NCBI GenBank assembly: GCA_003963305.1 | Contig: RXJR01000010.1 | Span: 83,782 to 147,781 of the forward strand | Origin: Candidatus Melainabacteria bacterium | GTDB lineage: Bacteria > Cyanobacteriota > Vampirovibrionia > Obscuribacterales > Obscuribacteraceae | Reading direction: 5' to 3' | Length of the DNA: 64,000 nucleotides | In this document: positions 20,889 to 32,091 of the stretch, piece after piece | Numbering within the stretch: position 1 is the stretch's first letter | Layout: each line of letters starts with the position of its first letter | The notes under the pieces: model-generated | The model's database searches: none | Told to the model about the DNA's origin: nothing | Seen by the model: only the letters and a program-made list of their open reading frames with translations | Translations under genes and position numbers: made by a program

Positions 20889-20917
20889 CCGTATTGAACT
20901 GCTCGGCTCGATGTCAA
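20889..20917 (-). promoter_or_regulatory. Possible promoter for the tandem-AAA protease
   Basis: A perfect TTGACA (-35) at 20912-20917 on the minus strand with a weak ATACGG 17 bases on. It would leave a leader of about 300 bases. Confidence 0.3.
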
Positions 20918-21201
20918 GATTAATCATACAGAGAACATTAAGCCCCTGTGTGAGCCCGGCAGTGGCGCTGCGCAAGCAAGTAAGAGATTCGACGGCTGGA
21001 ACCCTCCACCCCACGCGCCCTGGACTCATGTAGCGCCGCTGCGCCACCTGGCCGGTCAGACAGTCCATCCGACAGGGCTAGCGCACTCGCCGCAGCAGTG
21101 TTGGAGAAATTAGCTGCGGCAAGACTTTATTGATTTATTGCAGCACCTTGTTGCCTTTCAATGCCCACTTCTGAATCAGCAAATCGATGTCCGAATCTTC
21201 C

Positions 21202-21221
21202 CAGTTGTGGTGCCACAACTG
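21202..21221 (-). terminator. Perfect 9-bp stem after yceI-like gene
   Basis: CAGTTGTGG-TG-CCACAACTG begins 15 bases past the stop codon. There is no T tract. Confidence 0.5.
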
Positions 21222-21235
21222 CCAATAATAGGTCA

Positions 21236-21907
21236 CTATTTCTTGACCGCATCTATCTTGATCACGATCGTAATGGCTTTGTTGATCCAGACGAAGCCAT
21301 CAGGATGCAGCTTCTTCAAGGTGAGGTTGTAATCACCTTGATCCACGACGGTTGAACCGATGGCAGAGAGGCGACTCTGACCAGCTTTACCAGTGGTTAG
21401 TTTTGGCAAATCCATGAGGACATCAACAACTCTGGTCACACCGTGAAGGGTAAATTTGCCAGTCAATACATACTTATTCGTTGAACTCTTCGAGCCTGAG
21501 TTTTTTCCATTCAAAGCTCTCTTAGCGCCGCTGCCGCTGCCCGCCTGCTTAGCAAATTTAGTCGAAACGAATGAGGCATCGGCATATTTCGCCACATCGA
21601 AATAACCAACACTTTTCAGGTCTTCATCCCTTTTGACGATGCTTGTTGAAATCGTACTCAAGGGAATCTTCGCCAAGACCCTGGAACCATCAGGCATGGC
21701 AGGGTCGTACTGCACTTCCCCTGATACATTGCTGAAGGTGCCCTGAACACTCATTGATGCACCATTTTTTGTATAGAAGTGCACATTCGAAGTTTTGCTG
21801 TCTATAGTCCAGCTACTCGAACCAGCCATTGCATGCAAAGGGAAGCCAGACTGAACTGCAATCAGGCAAAGCAAGAGACTACCGTATTGGATCTTCAACT
21901 TCTGCAC
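21236..21907 (-). CDS. Secreted YceI-family lipocalin-like protein
   Basis: 223 residues. A signal peptide (hydrophobic LLLCLIAVQSGFPLHAMA) is followed by the YceI pattern: WTIDSKTSNVHF at the start, GEVQYDP, IPLSTISTSIVKRDEDLKSVGYFDVAKYADASF in the middle and YVLTGKFTLHGVTRVV later. YceI proteins form a lipocalin-like barrel that binds isoprenoid-type lipids in the periplasm. A Gly/Ser/Lys-rich insert (about 120-145) is unusual. The start is GTG 21907 with AAGGTG 10 bases upstream. A palindromic AT-rich element lies about 145 bases upstream. Confidence 0.85.
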   Translation of the reverse strand: MQKLKIQYGSLLLCLIAVQSGFPLHAMAGSSSWTIDSKTSNVHFYTKNGASMSVQGTFSNVSGEVQYDPAMPDGSRVLAKIPLSTISTSIVKRDEDLKSVGYFDVAKYADASFVSTKFAKQAGSGSGAKRALNGKNSGSKSSTNKYVLTGKFTLHGVTRVVDVLMDLPKLTTGKAGQSRLSAIGSTVVDQGDYNLTLKKLHPDGFVWINKAITIVIKIDAVKK

Positions 21908-22050
21908 TTCGCGGGGACACCTTCTGGTTCCATATTGCCAAACCTGGCGAAAATTGCAAGCCCACCCCTTGGTGAGGTTTACACAACCTCAACTGATGCT
22001 CTACAAGTTCACAGATCTCACTGCGTTTCGGCGGTTCGGCGACGCACTAT

Positions 22051-22066
22051 CTACTTAGTATAGTAG
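22051..22066. repeat. AT-rich inverted repeat (CTACT-TAGTAT-AGTAG)
   Basis: Five-base arms. It lies 80 bases past the terminator stem of the preceding minus-strand operon and 145 bases upstream of the YceI gene, so it could also serve as its operator. Member of the TATAGT/ACTATA set. Confidence 0.45.
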
Positions 22067-22145
22067 AAAACTGGGAAAGAAATAGCACTATCAGCAGTGG
22101 CACATTCAGAACCATACAACAGGGATTCGAATCAAGCATCCAGGC

Positions 22146-22174
22146 GCTCAAGGCAGCGTGCAACCGCCTTGAGC
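22146..22174 (-). terminator. Terminator stem of the copper/PLP gene run
   Basis: GCTCAAGGC pairs perfectly with GCCTTGAGC, 20 bases past the last small gene. Confidence 0.55.
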
Positions 22175-22193
22175 AACCCGATGCTAAAAGAAA

Positions 22194-22364
22194 CTAGAAG
22201 ATCGAGACGCCGAAAATCATCGTCGCCACAAACGCGCCCAGCGTGCCGGCGACTAGAACAGCGAGAAACGTGAGCGTGTAATACTGCGGCGGAACCGGGT
22301 CAGGCACCGTGTGGTAGCCTTCCAGCTGACGCAGGAAGTGACGGTCTGGCAAGTTAGTAGGCAT
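22194..22364 (-). CDS. 56-residue single-pass membrane protein
   Basis: ATG 22364 follows CTGGAGCAAAACGG. The first half is polar (RHFLRQLEGYHTVPDPVPP). The second half is one membrane helix (YYTLTFLAVLVAGTLGAFVATMIFG) ending in FGVSIF. The cytoplasmic N-terminal part contains a Pro-rich linker. It is the last gene of the minus-strand copper/PLP run and resembles small accessory subunits that tether or regulate a membrane complex. No family recognised. Confidence 0.65.
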   Translation of the reverse strand: MPTNLPDRHFLRQLEGYHTVPDPVPPQYYTLTFLAVLVAGTLGAFVATMIFGVSIF

Positions 22365-22382
22365 CCGTTTTGCTCCAGATTG

Positions 22383-22413
22383 GCGGGTGGCAGCCGGAGC
22401 AGAGACCACCCGC
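22383..22413 (-). terminator. Intercistronic GCGGGTGG/CCACCCGC stem
   Basis: An eight-base perfect stem between the class V aminotransferase and the 56-residue gene. It probably tunes, rather than blocks, expression of the last gene. Confidence 0.4.
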
Positions 22414-22422
22414 GCTGATTGA

Positions 22423-23706
22423 CTAGATGTTGCTGCGAAGCACTTCAATCAAGCGATCGATTTCTGCCTCGCTGGTGTACACATGCATGCTGACTCGCAC
22501 GTAGTCGTCGCCATCCTGAACAGTGGTCAGGCAGTGGTCGCCGGTGCGCACGAGTATATCCTCGCTTTCGAGCAGAAACGCCAGGTCACTGGTCGAGACA
22601 TGCTCGAATCTGAACGAAACGATGCCGAATCCGCGATGGCAACCACAGCGGTCGACTCCCGGCGAAAAGTCAATTCCAGGCAGGGTTTTCAGCTTGCTGT
22701 ACAAGCTACGAGTCAAAGCCGACAGCCTGCGATCCACGACGCCCAAACCGCCAATGGACTCGATGAAATCCAGAGCAGCGCCCAGCGAAAGAATAGCGGG
22801 AATGTTCTGTGTGCCCGCCTCGAGCAGAGTCGCTGCCGATTGCGGCGAAACGCTGAATTCACTTCCGGGCGCCCTCGTCATGCCACCACCGACGATGACA
22901 GGCTTAAGCTGCCCCAGCAACGACTTGCGCACATAGAGCACGCCAACGCCGTTGCTGCTGAACATCTTGTGCCCTGAGAAGGAAAGAAAATCGACGTTGA
23001 GTCGCCTGACATTGACCGGGCGATGCCCGATGCTCTGACTGGCGTCAAGCGAAATCAAGACTTTCCGTCCGACAATCTTGCGAATCTCACCGATCTCCAT
23101 GTCCAGTCCGAAAAGATGATGAACATGGCTGACCGCAATCAAACGAGTGCGATCGCTAAGAGCTTCGCGAATGCTCTTGAGCTCATAGTCGCCCTCATGG
23201 TGAAGCCGAATCGGAACGATGTTGATCTCGATTCCGAACTGCTTGAGAGTCGACTGCAAGTTCAACCACGGCAGCACCGTCGACTTGTGGTCTTGCAAAC
23301 AGAGCATGATCTCATCGCCGGATTTGAGATTAGCCAGCCCCCACGACAGAGCCACGAGATTCAGACTCTCAGTAGCTCCGCTCGTGAAGCAGACTGTTTC
23401 GGGAGTAGCGCCGATAAAACGAGCGACGCGAGCGCGCGTTTCTTCCAGGCGAGCACTGAGTTTAGTGCTGCGTGCGTAGGCAGCGCGCGCAGAGTTAGAG
23501 CACTCATAGGCGAGGAATTCACTCACCACGTCGATAACAGTCTGCGGCTTCTGAGTCGTAGCAGCGTTATCGAAGAAGATGGTGTTCGGTTCGCGTTGAA
23601 ACACAGGAAACAGCTGCCGAACCGCATCTACAGAGAAAGCCTGCGGTTCGACAGCGCAACTGTCAGGCGGTGGCGTTGCACCACTGACCTTTCTTTTCTT
23701 GGTCAT
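22423..23706 (-). CDS. Class V aminotransferase, cysteine desulfurase (SufS/Csd)-like
   Basis: 427 residues. Features: FFDNAATTQKP near 44-54, the GATESLNL motif, the PLP Lys247 in SFSGHKMFSSNG, and Cys392 in RTGDHCLTTV, equivalent to the persulfide Cys of SufS (RxGHHCA). Residues 1-22 are an extra leader. SufS-type enzymes remove sulfur from cysteine; closely related proteins act as selenocysteine lyases or in natural-product pathways. ATG 23706 lies 7 bases after the upstream stop with AGGAAGTGAGG, so the genes are coupled. It may pass persulfide sulfur to the rhodanese domain encoded just upstream; that is inference. Confidence 0.85.
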   Translation of the reverse strand: MTKKRKVSGATPPPDSCAVEPQAFSVDAVRQLFPVFQREPNTIFFDNAATTQKPQTVIDVVSEFLAYECSNSARAAYARSTKLSARLEETRARVARFIGATPETVCFTSGATESLNLVALSWGLANLKSGDEIMLCLQDHKSTVLPWLNLQSTLKQFGIEINIVPIRLHHEGDYELKSIREALSDRTRLIAVSHVHHLFGLDMEIGEIRKIVGRKVLISLDASQSIGHRPVNVRRLNVDFLSFSGHKMFSSNGVGVLYVRKSLLGQLKPVIVGGGMTRAPGSEFSVSPQSAATLLEAGTQNIPAILSLGAALDFIESIGGLGVVDRRLSALTRSLYSKLKTLPGIDFSPGVDRCGCHRGFGIVSFRFEHVSTSDLAFLLESEDILVRTGDHCLTTVQDGDDYVRVSMHVYTSEAEIDRLIEVLRSNI

Positions 23707-23713
23707 AAGAACC

Positions 23714-25045
23714 TCACTTCCTGGCAGAGACAGACTTCTGCAAGGGCTTGCCCGCATCGCGCCAGGCGATGAAGCCGCCTTTGAGCGATGCACAGTCGAT
23801 GCCCTTGCTGGCGAAGTAAGCGACGAAACGCTTCGACTGGTCACCGACCGGACAAACGAAGAGAACACGCTGGTCTTGAGAGAAGGGCACGCCCCATTCA
23901 GCCAGATCGTCCAGCTGTTCTGTCGGCAGGTTGATGGAACCAGCGATGCGACCTGCTTTGAAAGCGAGCGCCCCACGCAGGTCGACAACCAGAGCTGACT
24001 TGCCGCCAGCGAGCCATTTTTCAGCAGCTGCCGGAGCCAGCTCCTTTGCTTTGCTCACCTGGCCGGCGTTGACGTTGCGCGGTGAGTCTTTGCGGGCTTC
24101 GACGCCAAACAGTTGCGGGCGGTACTTCTGCAGGTAACTGAGATACCACTCGACACGGTCGTTGACGATGAAGACAGCCTTTTTAGGCTCCGTCAAGGTC
24201 GCGTCGATTTCGCGCAACCGCTTCACGGCAGCGGTGAAGGCAGCGCCCGAGGTCGGTCCCGCCAGCACACCCATGCGCGTCAGCGTGACGATGCCATCGA
24301 TAGCGTCATCGATTGAAACCTCTACGATCTGCTGGTAGAGCTCTTTGCGGAACAGCCCCACCTCGAACATTTCGTCGGCATTGCGAATGCCGGGAACACC
24401 GTCGCCCTTCTTCGCCACCACGCCAATCAGCTGCAACTTTTCGTTGTGCAAGCGCAGAAACTCGCTAGTGCCGCGAGACGAGCCTGTCGTACCCATACCG
24501 GCGATGAAGTAGTCGACAGGCGCGCCGCCGAGATCAGCGAGAATTTCAGGACCCGTGCCGTCAAAGTGAGCCGCTGTGTTCATCTCGTTGGTGAACTGCG
24601 TGGTATGCACGTACTTCCCCGGCTCAGCCGCTACCAGCCTTTCGATCCAGGCGATCGGATTGTTCGGGTCGCTGGGGTCGGGGCAGGAAGACATGCCCGG
24701 AAACTCGGTCACTTCAGCGCCGAGCAACTGCAGCATCTGCTTCACCTCACGCACCTGAATGCGGCTGGTGACGACGCGGAAGGGTACGCCGTGCATGTTG
24801 CAGATAATGGACATGGCTTTGGCCATGTTGCCGCTGGAAGACTCGATCACGGTCTGGTCGAGGGCAGCAGCACCGGCAATCTGACCTTGCAGGATCTTCC
24901 AGGCCGGGCGGTCCTTGAGCGATCCGAACGGATTCAGATGCTCGAGCTTGGCGTACAGCGTGATGTTTTTCAACCCGTGCACGGACGGGTCGATTTCCAG
25001 AAGCGGAGTGCGACCGATCAAATCGGTCATTTTCTTAACAAGCAT
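23714..25045 (-). CDS. Cysteine synthase-like PLP enzyme fused to a C-terminal rhodanese domain
   Basis: 443 residues. Residues 1-320 are a fold-type II PLP enzyme: PFGSLKDRPAW with PLP Lys44, ESSSGNMAKA and the GMGTTGSSRGTS phosphate loop. The sequence resembles the CysK/SbnA/Y4xP branch, whose members make cysteine or 2,3-diaminopropionate precursors. Residues about 345-440 are a rhodanese with a cysteine in VLFVCPVGDQSKR, able to carry persulfide. The fusion suggests coupled sulfur transfer. ATG 25045 has AAGGAGACTGATT, 11 bases after the upstream PLP gene. Substrate unknown. Confidence 0.85.
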   Translation of the reverse strand: MLVKKMTDLIGRTPLLEIDPSVHGLKNITLYAKLEHLNPFGSLKDRPAWKILQGQIAGAAALDQTVIESSSGNMAKAMSIICNMHGVPFRVVTSRIQVREVKQMLQLLGAEVTEFPGMSSCPDPSDPNNPIAWIERLVAAEPGKYVHTTQFTNEMNTAAHFDGTGPEILADLGGAPVDYFIAGMGTTGSSRGTSEFLRLHNEKLQLIGVVAKKGDGVPGIRNADEMFEVGLFRKELYQQIVEVSIDDAIDGIVTLTRMGVLAGPTSGAAFTAAVKRLREIDATLTEPKKAVFIVNDRVEWYLSYLQKYRPQLFGVEARKDSPRNVNAGQVSKAKELAPAAAEKWLAGGKSALVVDLRGALAFKAGRIAGSINLPTEQLDDLAEWGVPFSQDQRVLFVCPVGDQSKRFVAYFASKGIDCASLKGGFIAWRDAGKPLQKSVSARK

Positions 25046-25056
25046 AATCAGTCTCC

Positions 25057-26589
25057 TTAGCGAGTCAGACGCCAGATGGGCGTGTACTGCTCATCCAGCA
25101 TCCAGTGAAAGCGCCTGCGCTCACGCACAACCGCAACGCGTCGCGCTGGCGGCTGCATGATGGAATTGGTGGCACTGAAGTCCATCATGTAAGCAGCAGT
25201 GTTGATGAAAGCGACGAGGTCGCCTGGCTCAGGCAGGAAGGGCAGAGAGACCCTGTGCCGGAAGATCAAGTCGCCCTCCAGGCAGAGATTGCCTGTAAAG
25301 AAAACAGATGCACCAGAGGCAGCAACTGTGTCCGCACCAGAAGCAGCTGTGTCCGCACCATGGACAGTGCCGGCATCGACATTCTTCCCAGCGGCCGATT
25401 TGCGGCTAATCACCACCGGGTCTACGAACACCTCCTGGTCAAGGAAGCTCAGGTCCTGGCGCTTCATGTTCAAGCCGACCAGAGTATCGCCGCTGGCTGA
25501 GACTTTCACACTGTTGACCCGAGCAACGGTGACACCGCACTGATCGAGCAGAGCGCGGCCCGGTTCGATCCACAACTCGATCATGTTGTCGCGCAGGACC
25601 TCACCAACAGGGCGTCCGCCCAATGAAGGCAACTGCGCATTGAGGATGTCATCCAGGAAAAGCGCACCGGGACGAGACTCGAAGTACGAGTATGTGTTGA
25701 GCTTGCCGCGCAAAACACCCTGATCAGCGGCCAGTCCGAAGAAGTTATTCTGCCAGGTGAGTTGCTGACCGGCACCCAGAGCAGCTTGCTTCAGCGCAGA
25801 AACATAGGCCAGCCACTCTTCCTCGTTCTCGAGATAGCTAATTTTGAAACCGCCGCCGATGTCGAGTACACGCGGCTCAAGCCCCATCGTCAGCGCTTCC
25901 TCAAAGGCAGAGAGGCAGTTCTCCACCGCCACGACGCGTTCATCAACAGTGACGGTGTCGAGGTGGAAAGAATAGCCAAGCAGCGTCAGATACTTGCTCT
26001 TCGCCACGAACTCCAGAGCTTCTCGCCTGGCATCGAATGCGATACCAAACCGACTTTGCTTCTGCAGCACAGGCGTATGAGCAGCAAAGAAACCGGAGAA
26101 CCGCAAAAGCAGCCGCGCTCGCTCTTTCAGCCTGAGAGTACGGGCGACCTTTTCGATATCCCGCAACTCAGCCAGACTGTCGACGTTCAAGACGACGGCA
26201 TGCTGCAGGCACAAGGCAATGAACTCGGGCGACTTGGGACCTGTCGCTTCCAGTCTGTCACCGGTGAAACCTGCTCCCAGTGCATGACGCAGCTCCTCCG
26301 GAGAAGCCACATCTGCACCAACCACCTCGGTCGCCAACTGACGAATCAGGCTATGCGACTGATTCGACTTGTGAGCAAAAAAGATCCGACCGGAAAGCCC
26401 GTGGTCGCTCAAGACACGCCGGAAAGAAGCGACGTTCTCAGCCAACTGTTCGGGAAACAAAACATTCAAAGGCGAGCCGCAGGCAAGCGTCATATCTTGC
26501 AAGAAAGGACGCTTATCCAGAAAGGCCGCCACCAGAGCCGAAAGGCGAGGACGCAGCCTCAGTGGTGCGCCCGCATTAGCGTTATTCAT
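25057..26589 (-). CDS. Fold-type III PLP-dependent decarboxylase-like enzyme (Y4yA-type)
   Basis: 510 residues. The alanine-racemase-like barrel has PLP Lys74 in FFAHKSNQS; GGGFKISY and the EPGRALLDQCG motif follow, as in diaminopimelate/ornithine decarboxylases. Overall it resembles the Y4yA family, found beside a CysK-like gene (y4xP) on a Rhizobium symbiotic plasmid; the same pairing is seen here. An Ala/Thr/Gly-rich insert (about 405-425) interrupts the C-terminal barrel. It could decarboxylate a diamino acid or carboxylated conjugate made by its neighbour. ATG 26589 has AAGGAGAATGAC. Confidence 0.8.
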   Translation of the reverse strand: MNNANAGAPLRLRPRLSALVAAFLDKRPFLQDMTLACGSPLNVLFPEQLAENVASFRRVLSDHGLSGRIFFAHKSNQSHSLIRQLATEVVGADVASPEELRHALGAGFTGDRLEATGPKSPEFIALCLQHAVVLNVDSLAELRDIEKVARTLRLKERARLLLRFSGFFAAHTPVLQKQSRFGIAFDARREALEFVAKSKYLTLLGYSFHLDTVTVDERVVAVENCLSAFEEALTMGLEPRVLDIGGGFKISYLENEEEWLAYVSALKQAALGAGQQLTWQNNFFGLAADQGVLRGKLNTYSYFESRPGALFLDDILNAQLPSLGGRPVGEVLRDNMIELWIEPGRALLDQCGVTVARVNSVKVSASGDTLVGLNMKRQDLSFLDQEVFVDPVVISRKSAAGKNVDAGTVHGADTAASGADTVAASGASVFFTGNLCLEGDLIFRHRVSLPFLPEPGDLVAFINTAAYMMDFSATNSIMQPPARRVAVVRERRRFHWMLDEQYTPIWRLTR

Positions 26590-26620
26590 GTCATTCTCCT
26601 TGGAAAACTCCAGGCTCAGG

Positions 26621-27193
26621 TCACATGGACATATGCGCCATGAAGAGCGAAGGGGCGATCGACATGACCAACATCACACCACCCATGGTGGCGTGAGCGA
26701 GGTCGGAACCGATGTAAAAGAGGCTGCGCGATTTGAAATCGTGGCAGAACTCGTAGATGTAATAACCTGTCAGCCACAGCCAGAAAAGGCTGAGCCCAAC
26801 ACTCAAAGGCATGAAGTGCACGCCTGCATACATGACGGCCATACCGCCCAGCATGCCGACGTGAGCCCAGTCCCACCACCACCTGGTGGCGTAAGGCACT
26901 CGCTTGCCCCAGGTCAGGGCGCGGGCGGTGAAGTAGAGTGCCGTCACAGACAGAGCGACGGTGAAGACGAAGTTGGGAATGGGCAAAAGCATAGGCGCCA
27001 GCATGGGCACCATAGCCAGAGCGCACAGTCCGTGCCCGAACTCATTCTCCAGGTCGGAGTATCCGTAGACGGCTTTAACCGACTCCGGAAAGAGCCCACG
27101 GTAAAGATAGAAACAGGCGACGCCGAAGAACCAGACGGCGAAAGGAAGCAGCACGGACTCCGGAAGAGCCGCTGTGACGTTGATAAGGTCCAT
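26621..27193 (-). CDS. Five-helix membrane protein (DUF5134-like), paralogue A
   Basis: 190 residues with about five to six membrane segments. Conserved pieces include YGYSDLENEFGHGLCALAMV, ARALTWGKR, ATRWWWDWAHVGMLGGMAV and DLAHATMGGVMLVMSI. His and Met lie within several of these helices, consistent with metal or haem contact. It is a paralogue of the protein at 29730-30422 but lacks its Met/His tail. The two flank the CopA gene, so a role in copper handling is likely, although the molecular function is unknown. ATG 27193 has AAGGAG. A stem-loop (27220-27245) separates it from copA. Confidence 0.75.
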   Translation of the reverse strand: MDLINVTAALPESVLLPFAVWFFGVACFYLYRGLFPESVKAVYGYSDLENEFGHGLCALAMVPMLAPMLLPIPNFVFTVALSVTALYFTARALTWGKRVPYATRWWWDWAHVGMLGGMAVMYAGVHFMPLSVGLSLFWLWLTGYYIYEFCHDFKSRSLFYIGSDLAHATMGGVMLVMSIAPSLFMAHMSM

Positions 27194-27219
27194 AGGGAAC
27201 TCCTTGATGCAAGTGAAAA

Positions 27220-27245
27220 CCCCGGTCAGAACTCTCTGACCGGGG
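27220..27245 (-). terminator. Perfect 11-bp stem between copA and the downstream membrane gene
   Basis: CCCCGGTCAGA pairs with TCTGACCGGGG, followed on the minus strand by TTTTCACTT. It probably acts as a partial terminator, setting different levels for copA and the downstream genes. Confidence 0.6.
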
Positions 27246-27265
27246 AGTTATGGGTGCCAGGGCAA

Positions 27266-29641
<2,376 letters not shown>

Positions 29642-29674
29642 AAGTCCTCCTGGATAATGGTTGCACAGAAGAAA

Positions 29675-29720
29675 GCGCGCCGAACATTCGAAACGTTTTT
29701 GTTTCGAAATTCGACGCGCC
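29675..29720 (-). terminator. Long imperfect hairpin upstream of copA
   Basis: Twenty-base imperfect arms (29675-29694 and 29701-29720). It follows the Met/His-tail gene and precedes copA, so it is intercistronic. Confidence 0.55.
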
Positions 29721-29729
29721 GCCTTGAAC

Positions 29730-30422
29730 TTACTTCTTGGAGCCGTGGTCCATGCCGGGCATGTTGTGATCCATGCCGGACATGCCGTGACCCATGCCGG
29801 ACATGTTGTGATCCATGTCGGACATGTTGTGCGGCATGCCGCTCATGTTGTGCTGCATGCCGGGCATGTCGCCATGACAGCAGCAATCACCCATAGCAGG
29901 CATCATCGCCATGGGAAAGAGAAGCATGAGCAGCATGACGAAGCCCATAGCAGAGTGAGCGATGTCTGAACCCATGTACAGCACTTTGCCCGTGCGCGAG
30001 TCATGGACGAGCTGATACAGGTAGTACGCACCCAGCCACGCCCAGAAGAGACCGAAGGGGATGGTGAGCCAGAGCGGCGAGAAGCCGGCGAACATGATGG
30101 ACATGCCACCCAGCATGAGCACATGCGCCCAATCCCACCACCACCTGGTGGCATAGTTGACACGCTTGCCCCAGGTGAGGGCACGAGCAGTAAAAACGGC
30201 GGCGCCAACGCCCAGCACCCACGTCCAGACTGCAGCCGGGATGGGCAAGAACGCCGGAGAGAGCATGGTGACCATGGCAAACATGCACAGACCGTGACCG
30301 ATCTCGTTCTCCCAGTCGGAGTAGCCGTAAGTCGCCTGCACATGCGAGGGGCGCAGCAAGCGATAGAGGTAGAAAAGTCCACCAGCCGCAAACAATGCGG
30401 CGAGCATATCTAGATAGTTCAT
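29730..30422 (-). CDS. DUF5134-like membrane protein, paralogue B, with Met/His copper-binding tail
   Basis: 230 residues. Residues 1-170 form the same helix bundle as 26621-27193 (YGYSDWENEIGHGLCMFAMV, RWWWDWAHVLMLGGMS, DIAHSAMGFVMLLML). Residues about 172-230 are a tail with CCCH followed by repeated GMxHNMxxM units, giving roughly 10 His and more than 15 Met. Such tails bind Cu+ in copper chaperones and efflux proteins. It is the first gene of the run (ATG 30422, AAAAAGGAACC), so it may capture copper for the downstream ATPase. A plain paralogue beyond copA suggests duplication followed by gain of the tail. Confidence 0.8.
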   Translation of the reverse strand: MNYLDMLAALFAAGGLFYLYRLLRPSHVQATYGYSDWENEIGHGLCMFAMVTMLSPAFLPIPAAVWTWVLGVGAAVFTARALTWGKRVNYATRWWWDWAHVLMLGGMSIMFAGFSPLWLTIPFGLFWAWLGAYYLYQLVHDSRTGKVLYMGSDIAHSAMGFVMLLMLLFPMAMMPAMGDCCCHGDMPGMQHNMSGMPHNMSDMDHNMSGMGHGMSGMDHNMPGMDHGSKK

Positions 30423-31307
30423 AACTTGGTTCCTTTTTCTGTCTTAGTGACAACGGAGGAGCGGCGAATCTGACAGAAACGCCGCAGACAAACGCCTCAA
30501 GCGCCGCCACCGCTCACAATCAGGCAAGCATCCCAGCGCACGGAAGTGCGCTTAACGGCGGATTGCTTGAATCTGAAGATGGAGAAGTCGGAGGCAAAAA
30601 CTCGAGAACGATGAAGTTAAACAGGACATCTGACTATGCAACTGGTTCGAGCACTCACGTAAGCTCCCCCACGGGATGCCTGAAAACGAGAGAACATGGC
30701 AAATACGGCTTTTCATCAGCTTCTTAATCAAGTCATAAGGTCAAAACAAGCTCGCAGAGCCGGATGTGCCAATCCCGGGGTAGGGGTTCAGGTAACAATC
30801 CGATATATTCAGCCAGTCAATATGCGCACAATCCTGGCGCTCACGCGAGCTATTGGCGCGCTCTGCATTGGCATGGTCACAAAGGTACTGCGCTAGCTCT
30901 GCAAATGTCCCAGCTAGTTTAAGGATTGGACATCTTGGCATCACGAGATCTTAACCAACCCTGATGGGCTGCGCCTTTGAACAGTGAAATGGCAGCGGTC
31001 AGGCACCATAAGCCGTGTTGTCAAGCGATTGTCGTCAGAGGGAGGAAGCCAATAGGTTGAATATGTCCAGTTTCCTCTTGCCCCACGAGAACATAACCAA
31101 AAAAGCCTGAAGCGCTGCCCAAAGCTTTAGAGTCCTTTTTTACATACCTTCACGCCAGGTCTCGTGGTGCGGCTCGTGCTCGATTTTTCAGCGATTCATT
31201 TTCACATCGTCTGGCGCAGCAAATCGCGTGGTTTTCAGACGCGTGTTCGCAATGTCCTACTGCCGGCAACTCCGCCGCGCAGTTCCATCCACGTCTAAAG
31301 GACAATC
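30423..31307. other. 885-base divergent intergenic region
   Basis: It separates the minus-strand copper run from the plus-strand FtsH/MoxR run. Two inverted repeats near the copper side are listed separately. A 66-codon plus-strand frame at 30696-30896 has a poor ribosome site and ordinary random composition and is not called. Confidence 0.5.
30461..30551 (-). promoter_or_regulatory. Two inverted repeats in the leader of the copper gene run
   Basis: GCGGCG/CGCCGC (30461-30466 and 30480-30485) and the perfect GCGCAC-GGAA-GTGCGC (30536-30551). They lie 40-130 bases upstream of the first gene. They could be leader stem-loops or a metal-regulator operator. No copper-sensor gene is in the window. 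Confidence 0.35.
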
Positions 31308-32066
31308 ATGAAGTCTCACATCAGGGCTTTCTTCGGCCACCGGGCTGTGCAGGTTGTGACGTTCGTCGTCGCGACCGCGGCTGTGCTCGGTGCGTTCGGA
31401 GTCTACGCCAAGGACAACGGTCTTCTGACCGGCGACAAGACCCCCAGCATCACCTGGCTGACCCGGTCCAATGTCGCAGACGAGCTCAACATCCAGCAGT
31501 CCTCCACGGGTGCAGTCACGGCCAAGCCTGGGCAGCCCGTGCTCCTGATCGAGTGCCCGACCGAGGCATGCGACTCGTCGACACTCAACATCCCGGCTGT
31601 GGTGAAGCAGTTCGGTGACCAGGTGAAGATCCTGGCCATCAACCCCTACACCGAGAAGGACCTCGCTGCCGCACTCGAGCAGTCGTTCATCATCCCCGCC
31701 GTGCAGAACGCCGTCGTCAGCACGCTCGCCCAGAGCGTCGCTCAGCAGCAGGCCGGCGCCGATGCCACCATCACCGCGGCCCAGGTGCAGGCGGTGCTCA
31801 AGGACTCGTCCTTCCAGAGCCAGGTGCAGCAGGTGCTCGCCTCGCCCCAGGCATTCGAGCAGGTGGCGCCTTCGCTCTACGCGCTCCTGCAGCCGGTCTA
31901 CCCGAAGTTCTTCCTCTTCGATGCCAACTTCCAGCTGCTCAGCGCCGCCACCGGCATCGACGTCACGTCGCAGAGCGACCTGACAAGCTTCGTCCAGAGC
32001 GCGCTCACGCCCGCTACCGCCCCGTCCTCGAGCGACTCCTCCGCTGCCGCCGGCAGCGGGAAGTAA
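31308..32066 (+). CDS. Membrane-anchored protein with possible thioredoxin-like domain
   Basis: 252 residues. One membrane anchor (about 12-34) is followed by an extracytoplasmic or cytoplasmic domain beginning GQPVLLIECPTEACDSS, with two Cys spaced CxxxxC. The strand-helix order QVKILAINPYT...PKFFLFDANFQLLSAATG is reminiscent of thioredoxin-fold proteins, but the CxxC motif is absent. A long Gln/Ala-rich helical region (about 125-190) lies between. ATG 31308 has AAAGGAC. The FtsH-like gene begins 25 bases after its stop; strong codon bias is shared. Function unknown, probably an accessory of that AAA protein. Confidence 0.65.
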   Translation: MKSHIRAFFGHRAVQVVTFVVATAAVLGAFGVYAKDNGLLTGDKTPSITWLTRSNVADELNIQQSSTGAVTAKPGQPVLLIECPTEACDSSTLNIPAVVKQFGDQVKILAINPYTEKDLAAALEQSFIIPAVQNAVVSTLAQSVAQQQAGADATITAAQVQAVLKDSSFQSQVQQVLASPQAFEQVAPSLYALLQPVYPKFFLFDANFQLLSAATGIDVTSQSDLTSFVQSALTPATAPSSSDSSAAAGSGK

Positions 32067-32091
32067 CTCCGACACGAATTGAGTTGACACT

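Larger units (their letters stand above)
20588..21235. other. Non-coding gap upstream of the tandem-AAA protease
   Basis: No credible gene: short frames here lack ribosome sites. It contains a possible minus-strand promoter (20889-20917) and the YceI terminator stem (21202-21221). Confidence 0.5.

Noticed and set aside
30696..30896. 66-codon plus-strand frame in the 885-base gap
   Set aside because: Weak start context, no family, no support from neighbours.
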